A stretch of DNA of 64,000 nucleotides from Mytilus trossulus (Eukaryota; Mollusca; Bivalvia; Mytilida; Mytilidae): contig NC_086378.1 of the NCBI RefSeq assembly GCF_036588685.1, positions 12,317,578-12,381,577 on the forward strand, read 5' to 3'. The notes beneath the pieces were generated by a model. It did not search any database and was not told the origin of the DNA. It saw only the letters and a program-made list of their open reading frames with translations. The position numbers and the translations under genes were made by a program. Positions 32,930-45,700 of the stretch are shown piece by piece. Every line of letters starts with the position of its first letter. The first letter of the stretch is position 1.

Positions 32930-35735
32930 TATAAGGGGTACCTGAGGTCACCCTAGAAAAACCCGAATATAACCCATTTAACTCAAATTAGCTCAGTTGA
33001 CCTTACAAAATACATTACACAAACAATTAAACGTCTATAAAGTCCTAAATTTTATAATAAAGAAATTAGTGTATTACAGAATACTTATATACGCTAGCAT
33101 TGTATCTATTGTTTTTTAATTACAAGGGAACCTGCGTTACCCCACTCCCAACTACCATAAAAATATAACCCATTTAACCCAAGTTAACTCCTGTCACAAT
33201 AACAAGTACATTACATAAAATACACAACGTCCACTAAGTCTTATATCTAAAATAAAGAAATTAATTTTTGCATAAACCATAGAATCGTATTAACTATTCT
33301 TTCATTACAATGGTATCTGAGGTACCCCCTTTTCCCCAATAAAAAAACCCCAATAATTATAACTAATTTAACCCAAGATATCATAACAAAAATATGGCAT
33401 AAACTATGCAATGTCCATCATGGCCATGAAGTGCTACATTTAAAACGAAGAAATTAGTTTATTACAGCATAAGTACATGTATGTACAATAGCATAGTATT
33501 TACAATATCACACTTCGAAATCCTACATATACTAGTACACTAAGTACGCTTACGTGATCCTTGAAAACCACAAATCGGTTCTTATCTACTTTGGTGTTAA
33601 TCCAAAGGATAAAGATCAGGATCTTCCATCCTTATACTGGATTCCTACGCTTCACAAGAATCCTTATAAGGAAAGGTATATTGCAGGTTCTTCCAGGTGT
33701 TCCACTAAACCCCTTTCTAAAGTTCTTACTGCCATACTCACTGCAGTTAAACGGCATATTTCTAGAAGTGGTGTCAATCAGATGTGGAAACTGAAAAATT
33801 CAAAAGAGTTATTGGTGAATTTACAATCTTAATCATTAAAACATTGTACCAACATTAAAACCTTTGATTTTTCAACTCTTTATGCCACTATTCCACATAC
33901 TAAACTTAAAGCTCGACTGAAAGAACTCGTCAGCTTATGTTTTTTTTTCAACAAAAAGGGATCTAGACGTGTTAAATATCTAGTTTTGTTCAGGGATTTG
34001 TGAAAAATCATACAGAGTCAAGCAAAAAATACACCGAAGAGGATATCACTGCCATAGTGGACTTTTTAATTGACAACATATGTGTTGAATTTGGAGGTTT
34101 GGTCTTCCAACAGACTATTGGAATCCGATTGGGTACCATTTGCGCTCCTCTACTTGCAGATTTGTTTTTGTATTCATATGATGCAGAATTTATCCAAGGG
34201 CTTGTACAGAAAGGAGAAAAGAAATTAGCCCAATCTTTCAATTTTAACTTTCGTTATATTGATGATGTACTTTCTCTTAATAATAATTTATTCAGTGATC
34301 ACTTACATTTAATATATCCAGGTGAACTTGAAATAAAAGATACTACCGACATAGATAAATCTGCTTCATATTTAGACCTTTTTCTCGAAATGACTACTGA
34401 TGGTAGGTTAAATACCAAAATGAATGACAAACGCTATGTTTTTAATTTTCCTGTAGTCAACTTTCTACTTCTGTGTAGTAACATCCCAGCGGCACCAGTA
34501 TATGGAGTATACTTTGTATCTCAATTGATACGTTACTTTAGAGCTAGCTCAAAGAACGATGATTTTATTGAACGAGGAATACTGCTTTCTCAAAAGTTGC
34601 TTACACAGGGCTATGAATCAATCAAATTAAGGTCATCACTCAAGAAATTTTACGGTCGCTATTATGACAAAAGTGTGTCAGAAACCATATCTGATATTCT
34701 TCCTCAGTCATCATTACCGAACTGAACAAAGAAATAACACGACGAGTGCCGTATACCGTGCAGGAAATGCTTACCCTTCCGGGGCACCTGATTTCACCCC
34801 CAGTTTTAGTGGAGTTCATGTTGATTCTTATTTATTATTTGTAACTGTTGACGTAAATATACTTTGGTTTTATGATTCTTTGTTTACTCCTTAGTTTTTA
34901 TTGTTACTGTCTTACTATTCTTTCATTACAGGGGTACCTGAGGTCACCCCCTCCCCCACAAAAAAACCCAACAAATATAACCCATTTAACTCAAGTTAAC
35001 TCAGGTCACCATAACAAATAAATTACAAATACAAAACAAAGTCCACGATGTCTTACATTTGAAATTTAGAAATAAATTTATTACAGAATAATTATATACC
35101 CTATCATAGTATATATTATCATTTCATTACATAGGTACCTGAGGTCACAGAAAAGAAACCCCAACAAATATAACCCATTGAACTGACTCGTTATCTTAAC
35201 AAATATATGACATAAACTATGCAATGTCTATCATGTCCACGAAGTCTTATATTCAGAATGAAGAAATAAGTTTATTGCAGCACAATTTACACTATAGCAT
35301 AATATATTCTGTAATTACGGAGGTTACCTGAGGTCACAAAAAAAAAACCCCACAAAATACAACTTATTCCTCTCCAATTAACTCAGTTCACCTTAACAAA
35401 TGCATAACACAAACAATACAACGTCGATGAAGTCCTACATTTAAAATAAAGAAATTTGTTTATTATAGCATAATTATATACTCTAGCATTGTATCTATTA
35501 TTCTTTCATTACAGTTGTACCTGAGGTCACCCAAATAAAAACAACAAACATATCCCATTTAACTCAAATTAACTCAGTTCACCTTAACAAATACACTACA
35601 TAAATAAAACAACGTCGTGAACTTGAAGTGCTACATTTAAAATTAAGAAATAAATTTATTAGAGCATAATTATATTTCCTAGTACTGTATTTATTATTCG
35701 TTTATTACGGGGGTTACCTGAGGTCACCCCCAAAA
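32930..35735 (-). repeat. Right arm of the foldback-like structure, interrupted by a retroelement
   Basis: GTACCTGAGGTCACCC-type anchors lie at about 32936, 33124, 33309, then after the insertion 34929, 35130, 35318, 35513 and 35708 (spacing 185-201). Reverse-complemented, the units match those of 29476-30436. The array is interrupted at 33504-34915. Confidence 0.85.
33504..34915 (+). mobile_element. Penelope-like retroelement fragment with broken reverse transcriptase
   Basis: Plus-strand frames give SLYWIPTLHKNPYKERYIAG (33554-33832), then in another frame KTFDFSTLYATIPHTKLKAR, and then a longer frame (34000-34725) with FGGLVFQQTIGIRLGTICAP and the catalytic FRYIDDVLSLNN. These match Penelope-like reverse transcriptases that I know from molluscs. 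Frameshifts at about 33835 and 33990 break the enzyme, and no GIY-YIG endonuclease domain follows. The insertion splits a satellite unit precisely: TTAC precedes it at 33500-33503 and is repeated at 34912-34915. Confidence 0.8.
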
Positions 35736-36111
35736 TAAACAAATCAAAGAGCTGAAGAGCTCTGAGGGGAAAGACGGCCATTGGCAAATTATTTTACAAG
35801 AATCATGTACATATTGTATCAGTTTTGTCTTTTCAAATTTCTTAGATACTATGGGTTTTTTTTCTCAGTCATTTATAAAAAGAAAGTTGAAAAAATTTGC
35901 ATTGTGTTCTTAAAACTGAGAATAATCACAAATATACAAAATTGATAGCATGGTAAAGGAGTATTAAAGTCCAATAAGGACCGATTTTGGCCTCAAATTT
36001 CAGTTTCATCTGACGAAAGATTTGGATCACTTTTAAAACACTTAAGTGTCTATTTCATTTCATTCAATTAGTTTATGGGAAAGATTTTAACTAATTTAGT
36101 CATTAAAAAAC
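35736..36111. other. Spacer, no gene seen
   Basis: AT-rich sequence between the foldback arm and the MULE-like element, with no open frame or repeat that I can support. Confidence 0.45.
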
Positions 36112-36806
36112 GGTGCATTACGTTTGCGCGCATTACCATTACATTTGCGCGCAAAAATCATTACGTTTGCGCGCAGCTTTTGATTACAATTTCGCGCATT
36201 TTTTTGACAGGTAAACTCAGGTAAAATACAGGTTATATTACTTTTTTATTTATAATTTGATAAATTATTTACAAGTATAAGTATTAATTCCGTTTAATAG
36301 TCTTAGTCCCCAGCGCACCAACGATGAGGTGGGATTTCGAGCAAGATAAGTCCGTTTTATTATGCACAAGGACTAAATCCCAGAATTGTATACAGAAAAA
36401 AAATCTTAAAATGTTTTATAAGTTCATAACTAATCTTAAAGGTAAAAGTCTTGATAAATTTATTGGTGTATCTTTACAAGCTTACTTAAAATATTCACTT
36501 TAAAAAACACTTTTCAGTCTGAAATATTCGCTTGAAGCTATACTTCGGAGTTTATAATGATCACTTTCGACTTTGACCTGAACAATATATAAATTGAATT
36601 AAGAAATATTTTCAAAATTAATAATTGGTTGTCATATTTATTATTAAAATGAAAAAAAAATATAAAGTCAATTATGATCTAATTTAATTCTTATTTATAT
36701 ATTTACCTGAGTTTACCTGTAAAATGAATGCGCGCAAATGTAATAAAAAGCTGCGCGCAAACGTAAAACATTTTAATCCCCAAATGCGCGCAAACGTAGT
36801 GCGCCC
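36112..36806. mobile_element. MULE-like non-autonomous element with 9-bp target duplication
   Basis: TTAAAAAAC is duplicated exactly at 36103-36111 and 36807-36815. The termini are inverted over about 120 bp, from GGTGCATTACGTTTGCGCGC on the left to the inverse of GGGCGCACTACGTTTGCGCG on the right, ending in GGTAAACTCAGGTA-type sequence. The arms carry ACGTTTGCGCGCA-like motifs four times on the left and three on the right. Long TIRs and a 9-bp duplication are the Mutator signature. There is no coding capacity in its 695 bp. Confidence 0.8.
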
Positions 36807-36888
36807 TTAAAAAACGATCCGATTCAAGCTCAAATATGAAAAATCTTCCAAATATGCCAATTGTTTTACTTTTCAGATGGTTTTGTCA

Positions 36889-36998
36889 AAAACGAAAGTG
36901 GCCGCATCCGTGTTCATCCTCAACCTTTATGTATTATCATCAAGTACAACTTATATTTCAATATTAAGGATGAACACGAATGCGGCCACTTTCGTTTT
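36889..36998. repeat. Near-perfect 32-bp inverted repeat hairpin
   Basis: The arm starting AAAACGAAAGTGGCCGC (36889-36920) pairs with 36967-36998 with one mismatch across a 46-base spacer. It is either a tiny MITE or a structured RNA; I cannot tell which. Confidence 0.7.
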
Positions 36999-37099
36999 AC
37001 ACGCAAACCGTCTAAAATTTAACTAAAATGCTAGAATTGTGAAGATTTCAGTAATTTAGCATAACTTAATGGTGCTTGAATTCAATGCATTGAGTTAAC

Positions 37100-40000
37100 A
37101 ATATAAAAACCAGTGCTAATTATGTCAGCTTATTTACCAACAAAAGCAGATAACGGCAAATATGATGAATATAGTGAGTGTATCGACCAATTATTTGAAC
37201 TTATCCAGAAATATGATACAACCCATAATGTTATCATAGGAGGCGACTTAAATGAAGATATATCAAAAACAAAAAATTCAAGAAGAGCACGTAAATTAAA
37301 TAAATTTATTGAAAAATGCAACTTGAAAATAGATTTAAAAGGTCCAACGTTTATTAATGTAAAAGGAGTCGAAGTGTCTGAAATTGGCTATTTCACACAT
37401 AAAGTGAACAACTTTTAAAATCTCGAATCTACATGGCTAGTTGATATACCCTCCAATGTATCTGATCACTATCCAATCAAGATTATACTTCCATGTGAAC
37501 TTACTAAAAAGGACCCTTTAGAAAATAATATACAATCAAGAATTAGATGGAACAAAGTAGATACTGAAAGATATAGTGATATCATCAATAAACAAATTCC
37601 GGTATTATTAGAAAAACTTAATACTCAGGAAGACTCAATTACAAATAGAGTGGAAGAAACAATGGAAATACTTTCAATATCAGCAAAGAAGTGTTGTGCC
37701 CAAAAATCATACGGGAAAAACAAATTGAAATTAAAATATGGAATCCTGAAATAAAAGACAGTCTGCACCAAAACAAAACGGCATATAAAATTTGAAAGAT
37801 GAAGGTAGACCAAATGACCCTGATCATCCGTCAGTTAGAATGAAAAAAGAAACAAGAAAAGTTTTCAGATCTGAAATACGAAAAGAAGAAAACAAGCGTA
37901 AACATGTCGAAAGAGATAGAACAATAACTGCGAACATCCTAGATAAGAGATTGTTCTACCAACTTAAAAAGAAGCAAAAAAACAATAAAAACATCTTTAT
38001 CAATGACTTGCATGTTGCAAATAACAAGTTTGAACATGAGGAAGTAAATGAAGGTTGGCATGAACATTTTAAAACCCTAGCTGAACCTATTTCAACCACA
38101 ACCTGTGATGGCAAACATCAAGACCTTTTTGAAATGGACTATATAGCTATAAAAACTACATGCGATCCAGTACCGCCTAGAACTGTATCAAGATCAGAAC
38201 TTTAAGGCAATTAACACTGGAAAACCTGAGGATGTTTTTGGTTTATCAATTGAACATATATTATATGCAGGAGATGACTTCACTGATTATCTGCTAACTT
38301 TAGTAAATAGCATACTCAAGAACAAATTAATACCTGAAATTATCAAATTAGGACTACTTTCTCCAATATTCAAGAATAAAGGAAACAAAAATGAAACTTA
38401 AAACTACAGAGGAATTGTAGTACTACCTATACTATGTAAAATTTTGGAATATATTTCAAGAATTAATTTTAGACCAGTTTCGCTGAAGAACCCATCACCA
38501 TTACAAAGAGGATTCACCCCGAATACATCGCCTTTAAATGCAGTGGTTATATTTCAGGCAGTGTACAGGCAATATAGTGACAAAAAACAGTCCATTCTAC
38601 ATAGCTTTACTTGATGCCAAATCAGCATTATAAATATACTCAAGAGAAAACCATTTCTATTAGATATTGACCCAACAACCTGGTCACTAATTGATGATCT
38701 TCACTTGAACAACAGTTGTAAAATCAAATGAAAAAACCAGCTGTCAAAAGAATTTAAAGTACACCAAGGAGTCAAACAAGGGGGACTATTGAGTGCTGAC
38801 TTATATAAATTATATATTGAAGACTTATTATCTCTATATGAAACATCAAATCAAGGATGTAAGATTGGTCACATCAACATTAATGATGTAGCGTGTGCAG
38901 ATGATATCGCAGTCTTGAGCGACAACCCTTATGATTTACAAATTTTAAGCAACCATGCTCTGCAATACAGTCAGTTACATCACTACACGTTACAACCACA
39001 AAAAAGTGGAATCATAGAGATGGATAACAAAACTAGAAAAGCTACCAATCATAATTGTGTTTTTAACTTGAACAATCAAGAAATGCCAAATGCTACAAGA
39101 TCATCACATTTAGGAATAATTCGATCAACATCAAGAATGAAATCGGAAACACTTCATGTTGAACAAAACACAACAAAAGCACGTCGCACTGCATATAGCC
39201 TGCTTTCAGTTGGTGTTCACGGAACCAATGGGCTGGACCCAGTAACATCCATATCTATCTACAAAACATACATTCAACCAGTTCTCACTTATGGTTTTGA
39301 AATACTACAACCTGGTCCATCAAACATGTCTAAATAAGAAAAGTTCTAAAAATCACTACTGAAAAAAGTTTAATCGCTTTCTCCAAACACACAAGATCCA
39401 GCTATTTATATCATATCGGGTGTAATTCCAATTGAAAATGTTGAAGCATCAATTGACACAAAATGTCTAACCCTGTTCAATAATATATGCAACAATATAT
39501 GCAGACAAGGTGACAAATCTGTGGAGAAACAACTTGCATATAGACAACTACATATTGAATTAGACAGCAGTAGCAGCTGGTATGTTATTTCTAAAAAATT
39601 TCTCTACAAATATGAATTTAGTGACATTTTTCAATTCTTTGATAATCCACCAAGTAAATATGAATGGCAGAAATTATTAAAAAAGACGGATTCATACTGG
39701 ATTCAAAGAATAACTCATGATTGTAGATTCTATTCCTCACGGATTCACCTTAACCATGTACTAACTGTGATGCATTTTTTCCGAGAAATTGCCATCCAAT
39801 CATTGATCTGAAAAATGACAACAATCCATCAAAAGGGGCATTATCAAAAGGAATAAAACTTAAAAAGGTCACTGGTACATACCATGCATACATGACACAA
39901 GCTAAACGTGCAAGCTTTACCAAGCATGAATCGCCAACGTGTAAGCTATGTGATGAAAACAACGAAGATATAGAACATCTGCTTCTTAAGTGTAAAATTC

Positions 40001-40233
40001 TTGAAAATATACGTCACCCGTTTCTTATACAACTAGATGACTTTTTGATAAAGGAAACAGCAATATCGTTTTACAACATCAAGACAAACTCCAGATTACA
40101 ATTGATTCTGGACTGCTCTAAAATTAAACAACATCAGGCAGATATAATTTTAAATAAGAAAGTTGAGCAGAACTGTGAACTTATTTCTCGAAAACTGTGT
40201 TTGCCCTTCATTCCATCAGAGCTAGAACGATAA
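37100..40233 (+). pseudogene. Degenerate LINE: endonuclease, reverse transcriptase and C-terminal zinc knuckle
   Basis: Plus-strand blocks in order are: endonuclease-like IMSAYLPTKADNG and NVIIGGDLNED (37113-37418), NVSDHYPIKI (about 37455), reverse-transcriptase NYRGIVVLPILCKILEYISR (about 38403), VKQGGLLSADLYKLYIEDLL with ACADDIAVLS (38770-38915), and a C-terminal cysteine/histidine motif CKLCDENNEDIEHLLLKC (39937-39993). The blocks are in several frames with stops between them, so the element is dead. The order fits an APE-type non-LTR retrotransposon. The remaining 3' tail probably runs to about 40500. Confidence 0.75.
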
Positions 40234-40499
40234 ATCAACAAACAGAGAAAAAGAAAGTTAAATTAAAAAAATAATTTCCCACGTATGTGATGTAATCCAT
40301 CCAAAAAGTATGATGATATATAGTAAGCGTGGGTTCCACTATTTTACTGCTATATCACAACTGAAAATGAACGAATATTACATGTATTATGAAAGCATAG
40401 GAAGCGTGGGTCACTCTACACTATACTGTACGATAAGACGATTAACGCCGTCAGTTAAAACTACGGCGAAAAGGAGTTCATTTTACACACCTATTTGAA

Positions 40500-41324
40500 C
40501 TAAAAGATAAGTATCGAATCGCGTGTGAATGGAACACTGTGTATAAAATTAAAAAAAACTGTATATTTATTGTGGACGTACAACTGTTAATATATTCTTG
40601 ATGGTGGCGGTTGATTACTGCTCCTATGGATCGAGGTTGTCCTGAAGGACGGAAGAAGATTCAGCGGTAAGGTAAGCTATATGTGCATTGTATTGTCAAA
40701 AACAGCCTATATTTATGTAGCAGAAGCATTCTTCTGTCCAATAAATAACTAAGAGTTTACATTTTAACAATTTTGTAAAACTGCTATATTTTGGGACAAA
40801 AAAGGGGTCTTACCGGACCTACTCCTTTGACCAAATATAACATCAAAATATTATAAAATTTTCCTATATTAACACCTACCTGTAGGTTTTTTTTTAGTTA
40901 AGTTTATTCAGATTAATTGGGACACTTCATCTCTATTGAAAGTACGAAAAAATGTTTAATATAAAAAAAAGTTTAAATAAAATAACAAGTTAAGAACTGT
41001 GATTTTTTTTTCACGATAATAGCCCAAAAATAGGTAAAAATTGATGAAAAACGGGAAAATCATCAAAATTGGTTAGTTTCAAAGGGCCATAGCAAAAAAT
41101 TAAGTGCACAACCATATGATTGTTCTTCACCAATTATTTTGAACAGTCATAACCCATACATCAGGTATAGAATAAACATTTATTTCTAGAAATTTTTGGC
41201 TCCTCAGAGGTGTTCATCCTTAAAATTTGGTATTAAGATTGATCAAAATAGGGAACTGTATTTTCGTGCGAATTATCGATGACAAATTCCCCGGATACCT
41301 GAGGGCACATGATTACTTTAGGAG
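40500..41324. other. Spacer, no gene seen
   Basis: AT-rich, homopolymer-rich sequence. No exon or inverted repeat could be supported. Confidence 0.4.
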
Positions 41325-41400
41325 GGTCTCACTAATTAGCCGCGACAAGAAGCGACAAGAAGAATAATTTTAGCGACAAGAAGCTATTAAGGTGGCTCGT

Positions 41401-41923
41401 GGATACAAAAATTTTAGCAAAAATTTAAACCTTTATTTTTTCATTACAAATTTTATTTATTACACTACTAGTTGTTACTTTATGATATGGTACAAAAAAC
41501 AACCAAAAAAAATATTTGGTTTGACCCAGATGACTTGAAAGATTGAAAAAGCTCCAAATTATCTCCCTTTGGTGCAAAAATTCCATTTTTTGGCCTTAAA
41601 TTTGAAATATCTTTTTTAACTCATCGATGACCTATATTTTTTTATTATTGTTTTCAAATAAGCTGAACATAAACTAAATAATTGTAAAATTTAAGCGATT
41701 TCTTATATTAGGTTATTAATTTATTTCGATATTTCCTCTTTTTCTCCTATTTGTTCAACAGAAAAAAATGTATGCTTCTTCCAGAGGCAGATTTTAGCTT
41801 AAATGAACGGTGACCCAATTTTTTTATTTCCTTTTTCTTTTAAGTATATAATAAAGTTCATTTAATAAAAATATTGCGAAATCCTATATTAGAAAAAAAA
41901 AATCATTTATACCTAGGAGCCCC
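41401..41923 (-). mobile_element. TTAA-flanked MITE (GGTGGCTCG family), copy 2, reversed
   Basis: It begins GGTGGCTCGTGGATAC after TTAA (41397-41400) and ends CTAGGAGCCCC before TTAA (41924-41927). The interior matches copy 1 (4241-4819) in reverse, for example CTCCCTTTGGTGCAAAAAT. Confidence 0.7.
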
Positions 41924-41927
41924 TTAA

Positions 41928-42320
41928 GGGGACTCGCGGGTCTAAATAATTTTTTTTATTTCATATAAGATTTCGCTAATTTTTTCTATAAATGAACTTC
42001 ATCTTATATTTTACAGAAATCGCTAAAATTTTACAATTATTTAGTTTATGTATAGCTTATTTGAAAACAACAATAAAAATATAGGTCACCGATGAGTAAA
42101 AAAAGATATTTCAATTTTAATGCCAAAAAAATAGCATTTTTGCACCAAAGGGAGATAATTTAGAGCTTTTTCAATGATATCTACATTTAAAAAATTAGCT
42201 GGGGCCAACACGAATTATTTTTTTGGAAAGCAAAAATTAACTACTCAAGGTAATTTATAAATTTGTAATGATAATTAAATGACTAATTTTTTTCTGAAAA
42301 TCTTATACCCGCGAGCCTCC
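41928..42320 (+). mobile_element. TTAA-flanked MITE (GGTGGCTCG family), copy 3, forward
   Basis: It starts GGGGACTCGCGGGTC right after the shared TTAA and ends GCGAGCCTCC before TTAA (42321-42324). It is inverted against copy 2, so together they form a large palindrome with arms of about 390 bases. Confidence 0.7.
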
Positions 42321-42706
42321 TTAAGCGACAAGAAAACTTTTTTTTTTATTCTTTATAAAATAAAATAGGTATTTTGTCATTTTTAATATACGCATTATAC
42401 GGGCAGAAATAAATTGATAATTTTTATTATTAAATTGATAGATGAAGAAATTAAACAATCGATTGGTCACCTTCCCTTAGAAGGATATATTGAAACAAAA
42501 ACGTGAAATATTATTATCGCTTCTTGACGCTTCTTGTCACTAAATATTTTCTTGTCGCTAATTAGTGAGACCGAGTTTGGGGACTACATCAGCGAACCTT
42601 TCTTCCACCTGCATATCAACGTTCACAAATTCAAGCCTCTAAATGACGTTGATGAAAAATAATGTAGAATTAGTTCATAGAATTATTTTTTTTGGTACAC
42701 AATGGA

Positions 42707-45700
42707 ATGATGGACATTCCCCTGGATGGGAAAATGGCAAAAAGTTTAAGTGAATTGAAGAAGTCATATATACTTACACTGTTCTTGTTATCACTTTGCT
42801 CTTGTCAACTTGTGGTTAATGTAAAAGATGGAGGAGGCGATGTAACAGTCGAAAGTTTCCTTGGCAATACCACTTCAGATATAGTTCAGCTGCAGTTTCT
42901 GAACAAAGATGGGACCCATGTTACACAATTTATAGACTTTAAAACAGTTAGTTTTTATTTAGATACATTTTTTTCTGAAAATTAAGTAAGTACACAGAAT
43001 GCACTTCAAATTGACATAGCCTAGGCAGCCAGCACTACATGGTCAAATACACATCCCAGTCGAGTATCCCAAAATCATGTTCTCTTCTATTCTCATTGGC
43101 CCCCTTTCACATTCGTACCCAACACACTATCACCCTGGGTTCTGTATGCACCCTTTTTATAGGTTTACAGTGGCGGATCCAGTAATTTTCATAAGTGGGG
43201 GCCCACTGACGGTATCAGGTCCGTTCGCGCCCAATATACTTTCGCACCCTACACATTCGCACCTCGCACGTTCGCACCCAAGGTCCGTTCGCACTCTACA
43301 CGTTCGCGCCCAATTTTAATTCAAATTCCAGTTGAATAATCATGATTGTTGTTTTTAATTGCTTTGATGTAAATACTGAATGTATTTATAGCTTGGTATG
43401 AGTAAAAGATTAAATATTTTAAATGAAAAACACAAAGGATAATTGTTTTTAACAGCTTGGTCCCTTTGATCTGAAGCAATTAAATAAGGAAATATAGCAA
43501 TACACTATTATATAAACCAAAACATGATAAAATTTATTGAACGCAAAAAAAAACGTAGTCAGAATTTCACTTCATTTTGAAACAAGTCAATGAAACAAAG
43601 TTATAGGCAATACACTAAACAAAACATGATTAAGTGTTATTCAACACAAAATAAAACGTTGACAGAATCCCTTTTAATTAGAAAGGATTCGAATATTATT
43701 TTTTTTAACAATACACTCTAAAAAACATGATTAAGATTCATTAAACACATAAAAAATGCTGTCTCGCTTTATTTTGTGACAATAAAATCAATTATACTTT
43801 TAAGAATACTACTTGCCATAACTTGATTACAAGTTTATTAAACACAAAACCTGCAAGGACTTAAAATATATATACATGTACGTCCCTGACAAAACCAATT
43901 TAAATTGGGCGCGAACATGTAGGGTGCGAACGGACTTTGGGTGCGAACATGTGGGGTGCAAAAGTGAAAGGGGGCGAATATGAGTGGGTGTGAACGTGAA
44001 TGGGTGCGAACGGACCCGGATTCCCCACTGACTGACCTAAGAGGGGGCCCGCTCCAGTCTCGCTTCAGTGATTCCCTATAGAAGCAACCAAATATTTTCC
44101 CAAAAAGGAGAGGGCCGGGCCCCCCCTAAATCTGCCTCTGGTTTTGTGTTGAATACAGTGATATTGTTTGCCTTAAATTAGTAGAGAATAAAGGCTTTTC
44201 CCCCTGGACATGCTGGAGAAGAATCCTAATTTGAAAAAAAAGGCTTAAATTATTCCCAAAAAGACATCTTTTTTCCCAAACAGTGCAGTCTCAGTAGTAA
44301 TTGTGCTTGAATACACACTAAAAAACACTCCTTTAAACATTTTTCATGCCTGAAATGACTACATGTGCACATTTGATGGTCTATTTATGTATCATCACGG
44401 AAGATATAGGGTCTTATTTTAAAGCAGGGTTTGACTCTTGAAAATGGGTCTGTAAATTGAAATTTAGGTCAAATTCAAGATTAATTTTAAATTTCCCAAT
44501 TTGATGAAAATGACGCATATTTTCCCAATAAAAAAGGGTAGAGTAGTTTTGAAAAAAGCCAACAATATCACAGATGATGCTAAATTTAGTTAATAGACAA
44601 CTTTCGAGTTTGATGCATTTCCGTCAAAAACTTCAGTTTTAGTGAACGTCTCTCATTCATTTTGGGGTGTCATCACTTCCGTTCCAATGTTGAGCCAGTG
44701 GTTGGAAAACAATATTGCATGAATTATTCAGCAAACAAAATCAAACATCAAACATTTAATCGGTGTGATTTGAGAGGAAATTTTATTATTTTCCAATGAG
44801 TTTGTCCTGTAAAGAAAATATGAAGCAGTATATTTTCCCCAAAAATTATACCAATTAAATGTTTGATGTTATTTCTTTTGTTGCTATTAACTGACGAGTA
44901 CTATGATGTGACGGTCATGTCAAAGGTAACCTGTCTTAAAATAATATAAACCAGAGTCAAAAGTCGGTAATATATATATATAACCACCTTGGTTTTTTTT
45001 AATTGGATGCCAAATGTAACTCAAGAGCATGAATTTCATTACAAAATTTATTTTCTCCACTTGGACTCAAATCCATGACCTTTGCATTACAAAGCAGTGT
45101 GTTAACTGTCTGAACTAAAGTAGTACCTCCTTAGCTTAACCTCTTACAGCTGACTTATAAGTATCTACCGCATGTTATGAGGGAAGCAATCCTGTCATAA
45201 GTGTATTATACCAGTAAACATAGGTAAAACTCAAGGTTGGCCTGTAAATGCACCCCCTCCCCCCTCCTTTACATCAATAGTACAACCAGTATGTAAAAGA
45301 TACTAAAAGTTAGAGTCATGAACAAAACACAATGCTTTAATTTTTTATTTGTTCTCAATTTAAAAGGAAAGGTTAAATCATAGTACATTTTGTATTTTAT
45401 TTTACAAGTAATCAAATTATCACCAATTCAAATACAAAACCAGAAACAGAATAGACAGGCTGCATTAGTACTGAAAACACATTGATACAAAACCAGAAAC
45501 AGAATAGACAGGCTACATTAGTACTGAAAACACATTGATAGATGAATCAGATGGAAGATTGAAGAAAAGTACATAAAAATAGACATTTAAAACATCAGAC
45601 TTTTACATTTACAACAAAATAAATCTGATCTGAGGTATAAACTCCGATATAAATTACCAAACTCATGATCTGCATTTCACAGTCCATCAAAGGTATGGAA

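Larger units (their letters stand above)
41325..42572. mobile_element. Outer MITE with GACAAGAAG subterminal repeats, host of two nested elements
   Basis: GGTCTCACTAATTAG at 41325 is mirrored by CTAATTAGTGAGACC ending at 42572. Inside both ends are reiterated GCGACAAGAAG words (three on the left, inverted on the right as CTTCTTGTCGC-like). The interior is occupied by two inverted TTAA-flanked elements. The right end lies 134 bases upstream of the OAF start codon. Confidence 0.75.

Noticed and set aside
45050..45130. A functional tRNA gene on the minus strand
   Set aside because: A and B box-like sequences are present but the acceptor and anticodon stems do not pair well; a SINE head or tRNA relic fits better.
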